Assembly: GCF_016865365.1 (NCBI RefSeq)
Contig: NZ_AP024469.1
Coordinates: 3,006,501 to 3,070,500, forward strand
Reading direction: 5' to 3'
DNA: 64,000 bases
Origin: Geobacter sp. SVR
GTDB lineage: Bacteria; Desulfobacterota; Desulfuromonadia; Geobacterales; Pseudopelobacteraceae
Under the pieces are notes generated by a model. It ran no database searches, was not told the origin of the DNA, and saw only the letters and a list, made by a program, of their open reading frames with translations. A program made the translations under genes and the position numbers. How positions within the stretch are numbered: position 1 is the stretch's first letter; each line of letters begins with the position of its first letter. Shown here piece after piece: positions 55,005 through 63,336 of this stretch.

Positions 55005-55044
55005 AACAAAAAAAGCACCCCGGCAACAGCGACCAGGGTGCTTT
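55005..55044 (-). terminator. Terminator of the gcv operon
   Basis: On the minus strand AAAGCACCC (55044-55036) pairs with GGGTGCTTT (55020-55012), followed by a T-rich run to 55005. It lies 40 bases after gcvPB and separates it from lplA-lipA. The remaining 54819-55004 shows no gene. Confidence 0.85.
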
Positions 55045-55081
55045 CACTCATATCACAGACGAGCAGGAGGGTCAAATCCGC

Positions 55082-56527
55082 CTATTGGCAGCAGACGTTC
55101 TGCTCCCGGGCCGCCTTGGTCTCGTCCAGCCGTGAAACCGGCATGGTCAGCGGTGCGTCGCGCAACGCCTGCGGGTCGCTCTCCGCCACCCGGGCCGCTT
55201 CGATCATCACGTCGATGAACAGGTCCAGGGTGGCCTTGCTCTCGGTCTCGGTCGGCTCGATCATGATGGCCTCCTTGACGATCATCGGGAAATAGACTGT
55301 CGGCGGATGGTAGCCCCGGTCGATCAGGTACTTGGCGATGTCGATGGCATGGACGTCATGTTTGAGCTGTTTCGAGGCCGAAAAGACGCACTCGTGCATG
55401 CAGGTCATGTCGTAGGGCAGGTCGTAATAGGCCTTCAGGCGTTCCTTGATGTAGTTGGCGTTGAGCACCGCCTGCTCCGTGGCCTGAATCAGGCCTTCGC
55501 GGCCGAGCATGATGATGTAGGCGTAGGCCTTGACCATCACCCCGAAGTTGCCGAAGAAATTGGCGGTACGGCCGATGCTGTCAGAGTTATCGGTCTGCAG
55601 CCCGAGCTGCCCCTCGTCGTCCATGACGATGCGCGGTTGCGGCAGAAACGGGATCAGCGCCTTCTTCACTCCCACCGGGCCGGAACCGGGGCCGCCGCCG
55701 CCATGGGGGGTACCGAAGGTCTTGTGCAGGTTGACGTGCACCACGTCGAATCCGACATCCCCCGGCTTGACCTTGCCCATAATGGCGTTCAGATTGGCGC
55801 CGTCGTAGTACATCAGCGCATCGTACGAGTGGGCGATATCGCTGATCTCCTTGATGTGCGGGTTGAACAGCCCCAGGGTGTTGGGACAGGTCATCATGAC
55901 CGCTGCCACCTCGTCGCTCATAGCCTGCTTGAACAGCTCCAGGTCCATATCGCCGTAAGGAGCGGTCGGCACGGTGATGATCTCGTAGCCGGCGATGGCG
56001 GCCGAGGCGGGGTTGGTGCCGTGGGAAGAATCGGGCACCACCACGTATTTCTTTTTGGCCTTGTTACCCTTGGCTGCATGGTAGGCGGCAATGAGCAGGA
56101 TGCCGGTCATCTCGCCGTGAGCCCCGGCCAACGGCTGGGTGGTGACTTCGTCCATACCGGTGATGTCTGCCAGCATCTGTCCCAGGTCGTAGAGCATGCC
56201 CAGCGTTCCCTGGCTGCAGGCCTCCCCGCCCGGCAGAAGCGCAGTCATGGGATGGAACGGGGCGAACAGTGCCGCGGAGTTCTCCAGCACCTTGGCGTTG
56301 TACTTCATGGTGCAGGAGCCGAGCGGATAGAAGTTGGTGTCGACCGAAAAGTTGCGGCGGGAAAGGTTGGTGAAATGCCGCACCAGGTCCAGCTCGGAAA
56401 CCTCGGCCAGTCCGGCCGGCTCTTTACGCAGCAGACTGTCCGGCAGCACCGGGGCCGAGGGGACATCCGAGGCCGGCAGCTTGACACCGCGCCGTCCGGG
56501 CACCGATTTTTCGTAGATCAGTTGCAT
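55082..56527 (-). CDS. gcvPB: Glycine dehydrogenase (decarboxylating) subunit 2
   Basis: 481 aa from ATG 56527, overlapping gcvPA by ten bases. The PLP lysine is Lys269 in [16 protein letters not shown], and SCTMKYN and [10 protein letters not shown] are family marks. With GcvPA it decarboxylates glycine and passes the aminomethyl group to the lipoyl arm of GcvH. Confidence 0.96.
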   Translation of the reverse strand: MQLIYEKSVPGRRGVKLPASDVPSAPVLPDSLLRKEPAGLAEVSELDLVRHFTNLSRRNFSVDTNFYPLGSCTMKYNAKVLENSAALFAPFHPMTALLPGGEACSQGTLGMLYDLGQMLADITGMDEVTTQPLAGAHGEMTGILLIAAYHAAKGNKAKKKYVVVPDSSHGTNPASAAIAGYEIITVPTAPYGDMDLELFKQAMSDEVAAVMMTCPNTLGLFNPHIKEISDIAHSYDALMYYDGANLNAIMGKVKPGDVGFDVVHVNLHKTFGTPHGGGGPGSGPVGVKKALIPFLPQPRIVMDDEGQLGLQTDNSDSIGRTANFFGNFGVMVKAYAYIIMLGREGLIQATEQAVLNANYIKERLKAYYDLPYDMTCMHECVFSASKQLKHDVHAIDIAKYLIDRGYHPPTVYFPMIVKEAIMIEPTETESKATLDLFIDVMIEAARVAESDPQALRDAPLTMPVSRLDETKAAREQNVCCQ

Positions 56528-57867
56528 GTCAGCACCTCCTCCAGCACCTTGGCCAGCATGTCGATTTCCTTTTTGGTACGGCGTTCGGTGACAGTCACCA
56601 CCAGCAGTTGCTCCGAATCGGCGTAGTAGCTGCCCAGCGGCACCCCGGCAGCAATGCCCCGGCCCAGCAGCGCGGCCGACACGGCTTCGGCCGGCTTGGG
56701 CAGGCGGATCGTGAACTCGTTGAAGGTCGGGGCGGACTGCAGCACCCGTACCCCCGGCACAACGGCCAGCTGTGCCTTGGCGTACTCGGCCTTGTCCCGG
56801 TTCAGGCGGGCCAGCTCGGCCAGCCCTTCGCGTCCCACCGCAGAGAGGAAGATCAGGCCGCGCAGGGCGCACAGCCCCTGATTGCTGCAGATGTTGGAGG
56901 TGGCCTTGTGGCGCTTGATGTGCTGCTCGCGGGCCTGCAGGGTCAACACATAACCGCGCTTGCCGTTCCTGTCGACCGTCTCGCCGATGATGCGCCCCGG
57001 CATGTTGCGGATAAAGCTTTTTCGGGCAGCGATGAAGCCGAAGGAGGGGCCGCCGAAGGAAAGCGGATTGCCCAGGCTCTGACCGTCCCCCACGGCAATG
57101 TCGATGCCCATCTCGCCCGGCGATTTCAGCAGCCCCAGGGAGACCGGGTAGACCGAAGCGATGGCCAGGGCGCCGACAGCGCGGATTTCCGCCGTCAGGG
57201 AGGTAAAATCCTCGACACTGCCGAAAAAGTTGGGGTTCTGCACCAGCACGGCCGCCACGCTGTCGTCCAGCAACCGCGCCAGTTCGCCGCGATTGAGCAG
57301 GCCGTCCAAGGGTGCGATCTCGACCACCTCCACATCCAGGTTGTAGAGATAGGTTTTCAGCACCTGCCGGGAGAAAGGATTGACGCAGCCATCCACGATG
57401 ACCCTGTTGCGGCCGGTCACACGCAAGGCCATCATGGCGGCCTCGGCACAGGCGGTGCCGCCGTCGTAGAGGGAGGCGTTGGAGACATCCAGCCCGGTCA
57501 GGCGGCAGATGGCGGTCTGATATTCGAACAGCGCCTGCAGGGTTCCCTGGGAGCACTCGGGCTGGTAGGGGGTGTAGGCGGTGTAGAATTCGGCCCGGCC
57601 GGAGAGATGATCGACCGCGGCCGGAATGATGTGATCGTAGAAGCCGCCACCGATGAAGTGGACCAGTCCCGGCGTGTTCTCGCCGGCAATGGCCCCCATC
57701 CGTTCGAACGTTTCGAATTCGGACATGCCGGGGGGGATGTTGAAGGTCTTGGCCCGCAATTCGGCGGGGATCGGCGCAAACAGGTCCTCGACGCTGTTCA
57801 CGCCGATGACGGACAGCATCTCCCGGATCTCCTGCGGGGTATGGGGACAGTAATGGCTGTCGTTCAT
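56518..57867 (-). CDS. gcvPA: Glycine dehydrogenase (decarboxylating) subunit 1
   Basis: 449 aa from ATG 57867 (GGAG five bases upstream; an in-frame start at 57921 lies in the repeat and is unlikely). [18 protein letters not shown] opens the protein as in known subunits. [15 protein letters not shown] and ICSNQGL are conserved. It forms a heterotetramer with GcvPB. Confidence 0.95.
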   Translation of the reverse strand: MNDSHYCPHTPQEIREMLSVIGVNSVEDLFAPIPAELRAKTFNIPPGMSEFETFERMGAIAGENTPGLVHFIGGGFYDHIIPAAVDHLSGRAEFYTAYTPYQPECSQGTLQALFEYQTAICRLTGLDVSNASLYDGGTACAEAAMMALRVTGRNRVIVDGCVNPFSRQVLKTYLYNLDVEVVEIAPLDGLLNRGELARLLDDSVAAVLVQNPNFFGSVEDFTSLTAEIRAVGALAIASVYPVSLGLLKSPGEMGIDIAVGDGQSLGNPLSFGGPSFGFIAARKSFIRNMPGRIIGETVDRNGKRGYVLTLQAREQHIKRHKATSNICSNQGLCALRGLIFLSAVGREGLAELARLNRDKAEYAKAQLAVVPGVRVLQSAPTFNEFTIRLPKPAEAVSAALLGRGIAAGVPLGSYYADSEQLLVVTVTERRTKKEIDMLAKVLEEVLTCN

Positions 57868-57880
57868 AATAGCTCCGTAG

Positions 57881-58001
57881 AGAATTCGGATCCGGTCCAT
57901 CTGCTGCGTTACGTTCACCATTCGTCGCTGCGACGTACCAATGGGTACGCCTCGCTCCTCATGGTTCGCAAGCCTTGCATCTGGAGCCGGCTTCGAATTC
58001 T
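57881..58001. repeat. Palindromic-ended intergenic repeat inside the gcv operon
   Basis: A 121-bp element with inverted ends AGAATTCG/CGAATTCT, and further partly matching arms GGATCCGGTCCATCTG and CATCTGGAGCCGG. It contains no gene and separates gcvH from gcvPA. It reads like a multi-copy intergenic repeat; copy number cannot be checked here. Confidence 0.55.
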
Positions 58002-58012
58002 TGAATGAACTG

Positions 58013-58384
58013 CTAGAGGGTTTTCAGGAACTCGTCGTACTGTTCCCTTGTCATCAGGTTTTTCAGCTCCCCTTCGTCGGCGATTTCGATCCAGGCCATC
58101 CAGCCGGCATCCTCGGCGCTTTCGTTGACGATCTCGGGAGCCGCGTCCAGGGCCTCATTGACCTTGATCACCTTTCCTGAAACAGGGGCATAGATATCGC
58201 TGGCCGCCTTGACCGACTCGATGCTGGCCAGTGCGCCGAACTGCTTGACGACCGTACCGATCTGCGGCAGTTCCACGAAGGTGATATCCCCCAGTTCGTG
58301 GGCCGCATGCTCGCTGATGCCTACGGCGCCAATGCCCTCCTTGACCTTGACCCACTCGTGTTCCTTGGTGAAATAGATGCTCAT
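58013..58384 (-). CDS. gcvH: Glycine cleavage system H protein
   Basis: 123 aa from ATG 58384, nine bases after AAGGAGG. The lipoylated lysine is Lys59 in IESVKAASD. Its usual length and fold ([23 protein letters not shown]) are kept. It shuttles the aminomethyl group between P, T and L proteins. Confidence 0.97.
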   Translation of the reverse strand: MSIYFTKEHEWVKVKEGIGAVGISEHAAHELGDITFVELPQIGTVVKQFGALASIESVKAASDIYAPVSGKVIKVNEALDAAPEIVNESAEDAGWMAWIEIADEGELKNLMTREQYDEFLKTL

Positions 58385-58462
58385 CTGACTCATCCTCCTT
58401 TTTATATGAATTAAACAGAGAACCGACGGCAATGGAACGCGGAAAAGGCCGGATTGAAGCGG

Positions 58463-58502
58463 GTTGACGCGGATTTCGCAGATCTTATAAATCCGCGTCA
58501 AT
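58463..58502. repeat. Long hairpin between gcvT and gcvH
   Basis: GTTGACGCGGATTT (58463-58476) and AAATCCGCGTCAAT (58489-58502) pair over 13-14 bases with a 12-base loop. A further GAATCCGCG copy follows at about 58519. It is probably a dispersed intergenic repeat or an mRNA-stability element. It lacks a T run. Confidence 0.6.
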
Positions 58503-58559
58503 CCCCCGTATCTGCGAGAATCCGCGTTATTCGTCTTTGATTTTTTCTTGTTCGTTACC

Positions 58560-59651
58560 TTACGTCCTTACCGACCCCTCCCGGAAGAACGGCAACTGAC
58601 AGACGGTGGCCTCCATGCTGACCCGCTCGTGCCGGATAATCAGGGGGGCACCCACTGAGGCGATATCAGGGCGTACAAAGCCGATGCCGATGCCCCGGCC
58701 GAGCATGGGGGAGAATACGCCGCTGGTCACGCTGCCGACCGTTTCCCCTTCGAAACAGATCTCATAGTGGTGGCGCGGCGAACGGCGGCTGTTCACTTCG
58801 AAGGCGACCTTGATGCGGGACAGCCCCTGTTCCTTCTGCTTCAGGAGCGCCTCCTTGCCGACGAACGATGTGTCGAAATTGACGAAGGATTCCAGCCCCG
58901 CCTCCAGCGGAGTGGTGTCCTCGTCGATATCGCTGCCATACAGAGAATAGCCCACCTCCAGCCGCAACACGTCCCGGGCGCCCAGCCCGGCCGGTTTGAC
59001 GCGCTGGTCCTTCAGCAGCAGGTCCCACAGTTCAGTCACCTTGGCGGCCGGCAGGAAGATTTCGTATCCCAGCTCTCCGGTATAGCCGGTACGGCTGACG
59101 ATCGCTTCGCAGCCGAGGATATTCATGGTGATGAATTTGAAGTAGGGGAGCCCGGCGATCCGGTCCCCGAACAGGGAAACCAGTATGTCGCGGGAAAGCG
59201 GCCCCTGAAGGTCGAGCTTGCCGGTATCGGCGCTGATGTCCCTCAGTACCCCGCCGCGCAGACGCCCCTGGATGGCAGCGAAATCCTTGGCAATGGTGGC
59301 GGCATTGACCACGATCATGGCCCTGTCCTCGGCCTGCCGAAAAACGATCAGGTCGTCGATCACGCCCCCGCGCTCGTTAAGCAGGAATCCATACCGGGAA
59401 CGCCCCACCGGGATCGATTTTACCGAAAAGGTGAAGACATCCTCCAGCCCGCTGGCCTCGAAATCTCCCTCGAACTGGAATTCGCCCATGTGGCAGATGT
59501 CGAACAGTGCCACGTGGCTTCGGCACCAGGCATGTTCTGCGATGATACCTTCGTACTGGATCGGCATGTCCCACCCGCCGAAGGGTGCCATCAGGGCCTG
59601 CAGAGTCCGGTGCCGGTCATTGAGCGGCGTCTGTCGAAGCTGTTCTTCCAT
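58560..59651 (-). CDS. gcvT: Aminomethyltransferase (glycine cleavage T protein)
   Basis: 363 aa, usual length. DICHMGEFQFEG, GRSRYGFLLNERGGVIDDLIV and the GYTGELGYEIF signature are present. It releases ammonia and makes methylene-tetrahydrofolate. First gene of the minus-strand gcv operon. Confidence 0.96.
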   Translation of the reverse strand: MEEQLRQTPLNDRHRTLQALMAPFGGWDMPIQYEGIIAEHAWCRSHVALFDICHMGEFQFEGDFEASGLEDVFTFSVKSIPVGRSRYGFLLNERGGVIDDLIVFRQAEDRAMIVVNAATIAKDFAAIQGRLRGGVLRDISADTGKLDLQGPLSRDILVSLFGDRIAGLPYFKFITMNILGCEAIVSRTGYTGELGYEIFLPAAKVTELWDLLLKDQRVKPAGLGARDVLRLEVGYSLYGSDIDEDTTPLEAGLESFVNFDTSFVGKEALLKQKEQGLSRIKVAFEVNSRRSPRHHYEICFEGETVGSVTSGVFSPMLGRGIGIGFVRPDIASVGAPLIIRHERVSMEATVCQLPFFREGSVRT

Positions 59652-59884
59652 AGGTTTTTCTCCCCGGGGTGAGTAATCTGCGAAACCGATTTCTTCGTGT
59701 TTGTGCGCTCTGTGATAAAGTCTTTCGCGGTTACCAGGAGGCTGTAGATCCTCAAGTTGTTCACAAATGGGTAGATCGTCGCACTCGCAGGAAGCCCCGC
59801 GGAGGCGCCCGGAGGGTGAGGCCGCAGGCCGAAGTCACAAGGTGGCTGACAAAGACGACGAGATGCCTCATTTCAACAATTTAT
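59652..59884. other. Gene-free spacer upstream of gcvT
   Basis: 233 bases without a supported gene. I looked for a glycine riboswitch on the minus strand and did not find its conserved core. The sequence has a GGCC/GC-rich middle and short CGCAGA repeats also seen near 58.5 kb. Confidence 0.5.
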
Positions 59885-60346
59885 CTAGTGCTTTTTCCTG
59901 GTGTGCCTGCTTTTCTTTGCGGCACCATTGGCCAGGGCAGTGATGTCGTTCAGTTGCATCTTCCATTCCCCTCCCTCATGGGAGAGTTTGAACTCGCGGG
60001 TGCACGATTCGGCCGACCCAGGGCCCCCTTCCAGACCGATGGTGACATAGACGGTAGCTTCGGTACGCTTCTCGCTCAGCACCCTGAAGCCCTGCATTTT
60101 CTGGAAGCAGCAGGCAGGATGGATGACGCTCTCACGCATCTTCCTGGTGAACCGCTCCCGGGACATCTTGCCGCGGTGGCTCAGTTGCTCGTAGAGTTGT
60201 TCAAAATGTCCTTCACGCCACAGATCGAGCGTCCCTGACATGGCTTGCTCCAGTACAGCGGCGTCGGTTTCGGCGCGGGCTGCTGTCGGAATCAGCCCCA
60301 GCATGAGCACGAGCAGAATGAATGCGGCCTTGGGATTGAAGGACAT
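59885..60346 (-). CDS. Secreted small protein of unknown function
   Basis: 153 aa from ATG 60346 (GGAGG upstream). The signal peptide ends ARAETD, cleavage after ARA (about residue 26). The mature part is a helical/beta ~110-aa domain with a CC pair (HPACCFQK) and a basic tail (KKSRHTRKKH). No family recognised. Confidence 0.7.
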   Translation of the reverse strand: MSFNPKAAFILLVLMLGLIPTAARAETDAAVLEQAMSGTLDLWREGHFEQLYEQLSHRGKMSRERFTRKMRESVIHPACCFQKMQGFRVLSEKRTEATVYVTIGLEGGPGSAESCTREFKLSHEGGEWKMQLNDITALANGAAKKSRHTRKKH

Positions 60347-60516
60347 GCTTCCTCCCCGTCCAGCAAGCGTGAAAACATCGCGCATGGTAGTGCAATTGCA
60401 GCCGCTGCGCAACCGAAAATAAACCGGGCTCACACCGGCAAGAGACACTGTTTTTATTATGAAATTTTTTTCAAGTTATTTTATAATACCGCTATTTTCG
60501 TGCAGGAGAATTTCCC

Positions 60517-61758
60517 ATGCGAAATCGGGACGACAAGCTGAACAGGATCCTGAATCTCAGCCTGGAAATTTCAGAGATCAAGGACATCGACCTGCTTCTG
60601 GAGAAGGTCCTGGGGGAAGCGCGGGCTTTTACCGCCTGCGATGCCGGCTCGATCTACGTCAGAGAGGGAGACCACCTCAGATTCAGCTACGCCCAGAACG
60701 ACACCCTGCGCAAGCAACTGCCCCCCGGCCGCAAGCTCCCCTATGCAACCTTCACCGTTCCGATCAGCAACACATCCATTGCCGGTTACGTGGCCACCAA
60801 CGGGACCATTCTGAACATCCCCGACGTATATGAACTGGCCCCCGCTTTCCCGTTTTCCTTCAACCGCTCCTATGACGCCATGACCGGGTACCGCACCCGC
60901 TCGATGCTGACCATACCGCTCAAAAACATACGCGGGGACATCATCGGCGTTCTGCAACTGATCAATGCCGTGGACGCATCCGGCACAGTGGTTCCCTTCC
61001 CGCCTGATGAGGAAGGCATCATCCTGTATTTCGCCAATAACGCTGCCAGCGCTATCGAACGGGCCAAAATGACCCGCGAAATCATCATGCGGATGAACAA
61101 GATGGCCGAAATGCGCGATCCAAAGGAAACCGGTCCGCATGTCAATCGTGTGGCTGCCTATGCTGTGACCCTCTACGAGGCCTGGGCGCAGAAGAAGGGG
61201 ATTCCCCAGGAAGAGATCGACAAGAACCGCGATGTGCTGCGCATGGCGGCCATGCTGCATGATGTGGGCAAGGTGGCCATCTCCGACACGATCCTGAAAA
61301 AACCGGGACGCTTCACGCCGGAGGAGTTCCAGGAAATGAAGCTCCATACGCAGCATGGTGCCAATCTGTTCGCGGATATCTATTCGGATTTCGACGAATC
61401 GGCAGCCATTGTCGCCCTGAACCACCACGAGCGCTGGGACGGCAATGGGTATCCCGGGCATGTCGACCCGATCACCAGACAGGCACTGCCGGGCTTCGAG
61501 ACCGAAAACGGCGGCGCCCGCGGCAAAAAGGGGGAGGAGATCCCCCTTTTCGGACGCATCGTGGCCCTGGTGGATGTTTACGATGCACTGTCGTGCCGGC
61601 GCTGCTACAAGGAGGCCTGGGACGAGGAGAGCGTTCTGGGGGAGCTCCGGGCAGGGTCGGGCAAGCAGTTCGATCCGGAACTGGTGGAGGTCTTCATGGA
61701 GTGCATCGACACGATCCGCCAGGTCGAAAAGCTCTACCCTGATGAAGAAGCAGGTTGA
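60517..61758 (+). CDS. GAF-HD-GYP cyclic dinucleotide phosphodiesterase
   Basis: 413 aa. A GAF sensor domain (about 20-180), then an HD-GYP domain with LHDVGK (HD 248-249), HTQHGANL and HHERWDGNGYPG (303-314). Active-site residues look complete. HD-GYP enzymes hydrolyse c-di-GMP, and some hydrolyse 3',3'-cGAMP. The substrate is unknown here, but a cGAMP riboswitch in the same window makes cGAMP worth testing. Confidence 0.93.
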   Translation: MRNRDDKLNRILNLSLEISEIKDIDLLLEKVLGEARAFTACDAGSIYVREGDHLRFSYAQNDTLRKQLPPGRKLPYATFTVPISNTSIAGYVATNGTILNIPDVYELAPAFPFSFNRSYDAMTGYRTRSMLTIPLKNIRGDIIGVLQLINAVDASGTVVPFPPDEEGIILYFANNAASAIERAKMTREIIMRMNKMAEMRDPKETGPHVNRVAAYAVTLYEAWAQKKGIPQEEIDKNRDVLRMAAMLHDVGKVAISDTILKKPGRFTPEEFQEMKLHTQHGANLFADIYSDFDESAAIVALNHHERWDGNGYPGHVDPITRQALPGFETENGGARGKKGEEIPLFGRIVALVDVYDALSCRRCYKEAWDEESVLGELRAGSGKQFDPELVEVFMECIDTIRQVEKLYPDEEAG

Positions 61759-61821
61759 GATTGAGGAAAATCTGGAACAGGAGTTCTTCACCTCAACCCC
61801 AACCTCAATTTAACCTTAACC

Positions 61822-61995
61822 CTGAATCCGTGAAGCCTTTCAGCCTTCACTCGCTACCCATGCCTCTGCTCTTGCATTTCCAGTATAAGCAGCATTTCAC
61901 CGTCGGTGAGGCGGCATTGCCGGCATTAAGCGGAACCAGCGACGATCGAGCCTCGGCATGACGCTCACTCCGGCTTCCATGCTTCACGGATTCAG
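61822..61995. repeat. Long imperfect palindrome
   Basis: Outer arms CTGAATCCGTGAAGC (61822-61836) and GCTTCACGGATTCAG (61981-61995) are perfect 15-base inverted repeats. Inside, GCC, CATGCC and other blocks pair imperfectly. The 174-bp unit lies between convergent genes and looks like a MITE or REP-type element. Confidence 0.55.
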
Positions 61996-62006
61996 ATCAC
62001 TTGCCT

Positions 62007-63026
62007 CTACAGGCTTTTTCCCGCCGCTTCGGCGAACAGCTTCAACCGTTCCATCATCATTTCGAACTTCTTGGGTTTCAACGACTGCGGCCCATCACTG
62101 GAGGCATGCTCCGGGTCGGGGTGCACCTCGACGATCAGGCCGTCCGCGCCGGCCGCCAGGGCTGCGTAACACATGGGAGCTACGTAGTGGTGATTACCCG
62201 TGCCGTGGGAGGGATCGATCACCACCGGCAAATGGGTTTTTTCCTTGAGAACCGGTATGGCCGACAGGTCGAGAGTGTTGCGGGTGGCGGTTTCGAAGGT
62301 CCGTATGCCGCGTTCGCACAGGATCACCGACTGGTTGCCCTCGCTCATGATGTACTCGGCGCTCATCAGGAACTCCTGGATGGTCATGGACATGCCCCGC
62401 TTGAGCAGCACCGGCCGTTTGAGCTGCCCGACCTTTTTCAGCAGGGCGAAGTTCTGTGAGTTGCGGGCACCGATCTGCAGAATGTCGGCGTATTCAGCCA
62501 CCAGATCGGCGGTCTCGGGATTGATCACCTCAGTCACGATCGGCAGGCCGGTCAGTTCGCGGGCCTTGGCCAGGAGTTTCAGCCCATCCTCCTCCAGCCC
62601 CTGGAAAGAATAAGGAGAGGTACGTGGCTTGAAGGCTCCGCCACGCAGTACGTGGGCACCGGCCTGCTTGACCGCCAGGGCGGACTCGATGATCTGTTGC
62701 TCGCTCTCGACAGAGCAGGGGCCAGCCATCATGATCACCCGATCGCCGCCAATGGACACCTCGTCGCTGATCCGCACCACGCTCGGCTCTTTTTTGACCT
62801 CCTTGGAGGCCAGCTTGTACGGCTGCAGGATCGGCACCACCTTTTCGACGCCATGCATCGATTCCAGGCTCTGCAATACGGCCTTGCCCCGTTCGTCCCC
62901 CACCGCGCCGATCACGTCCCGAGTGGCTCCATGAATCACGTGCGGCTTGTACCCCAGTTCGCGAATGCGCTTCAGCACCTCGTCCCGCTCCTTTTTGACC
63001 GCACCCGCCTTCATAACGATGATCAT
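62007..63026 (-). CDS. aroF: 3-deoxy-7-phosphoheptulonate (DAHP) synthase, type I-beta
   Basis: 339 aa from ATG 63026 (GGGGAG upstream). An N-terminal ferredoxin-like regulatory domain (1 to ~65, [17 protein letters not shown]) precedes the barrel with [19 protein letters not shown] and DPSHGTG. It makes the first intermediate of aromatic synthesis. Expression is controlled by a leader peptide attenuator upstream. Confidence 0.94.
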   Translation of the reverse strand: MIIVMKAGAVKKERDEVLKRIRELGYKPHVIHGATRDVIGAVGDERGKAVLQSLESMHGVEKVVPILQPYKLASKEVKKEPSVVRISDEVSIGGDRVIMMAGPCSVESEQQIIESALAVKQAGAHVLRGGAFKPRTSPYSFQGLEEDGLKLLAKARELTGLPIVTEVINPETADLVAEYADILQIGARNSQNFALLKKVGQLKRPVLLKRGMSMTIQEFLMSAEYIMSEGNQSVILCERGIRTFETATRNTLDLSAIPVLKEKTHLPVVIDPSHGTGNHHYVAPMCYAALAAGADGLIVEVHPDPEHASSDGPQSLKPKKFEMMMERLKLFAEAAGKSL

Positions 63027-63051
63027 GCCTGCTCCCCTTTCCCACAAAAGA

Positions 63052-63082
63052 ACAGGGCCGGAAGGTTGTCCCCCGGCCCTGT
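63052..63082 (-). terminator. Second hairpin before the DAHP synthase
   Basis: On the minus strand ACAGGGCCGG (63082-63073) pairs perfectly with CCGGCCCTGT (63061-63052), followed by TCTTTTG. It lies about 25 bases before the start codon. It may be a backup terminator or may shield the ribosome site. Confidence 0.55.
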
Positions 63083-63104
63083 CCACGCATTTTGCGCGTC
63101 AAAT

Positions 63105-63139
63105 GGAAAAAACCGGGGAGACTTTCGTCTGCCCCGGTT
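63105..63139 (-). terminator. Attenuator terminator
   Basis: On the minus strand AACCGGGG-C-AGAC-GAAA-GTCT-CCCCGGTT (63139-63111) is followed by a run of Ts. It lies 33 bases after the leader peptide stop. Its 5' arm can instead pair with leader codons 21-25 (63185-63195), which would form an antiterminator. Confidence 0.88.
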
Positions 63140-63172
63140 TCTGTGGTGTGTGTTGTGGTCGCCTTTTAAAGC

Positions 63173-63259
63173 TTACACCCCTACCCGGGCAGACGGCTTA
63201 AAATAAAAGCCGAACCAAAAGTAAAAGGAATAAGCGTTAAAAAAGCGGTTGGAATTCAT
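63173..63259 (-). CDS. Aromatic-rich leader peptide of the DAHP synthase attenuator
   Basis: A 28-codon open frame, ATG 63259 to TAA 63173, reads MNSNRFFNAYSFYFWFGFYF then KPSARVGV. Residues 6-20 contain 7 Phe, 3 Tyr and 1 Trp (11 of 15). When charged aromatic tRNAs are scarce the ribosome would stall here, leaving codons 21-25 free to pair with the terminator's 5' arm. A clear ribosome site is not evident, and the ATG is very close to the predicted transcript start. Confidence 0.9.
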   Translation of the reverse strand: MNSNRFFNAYSFYFWFGFYFKPSARVGV

Positions 63260-63267
63260 GCCGGCTA

Positions 63268-63296
63268 CTTAATCACAGGCTTCAAATGCTTGTCAA
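63268..63296 (-). promoter_or_regulatory. Promoter of the attenuated DAHP synthase operon
   Basis: On the minus strand TTGACA (63296-63291), 17 bases, ATTAAG (63273-63268). Transcription would begin around 63261, about two bases before the leader ATG, implying leaderless translation. A start from a promoter further upstream is not excluded. Confidence 0.55.
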
Positions 63297-63336
63297 GGAA
63301 AAACCGCGGCGGTCCGTGGCAGACTTCGCCGGGTGT

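Noticed and set aside
56528-57556. 824-aa frame extending gcvPB upstream
   Set aside because: The extension is an out-of-frame shadow of gcvPA; the known GcvPB N-terminus begins at 56527.
59652-59884. Possible glycine riboswitch before gcvT
   Set aside because: The conserved glycine aptamer core was not found on the minus strand; the spacer shows only GC-rich and repeat-like sequence.
59669-60238. 189-aa plus-strand frame over the secreted protein gene
   Set aside because: It is antisense to a gene with a clear signal peptide and ribosome site, and its start lacks a site.
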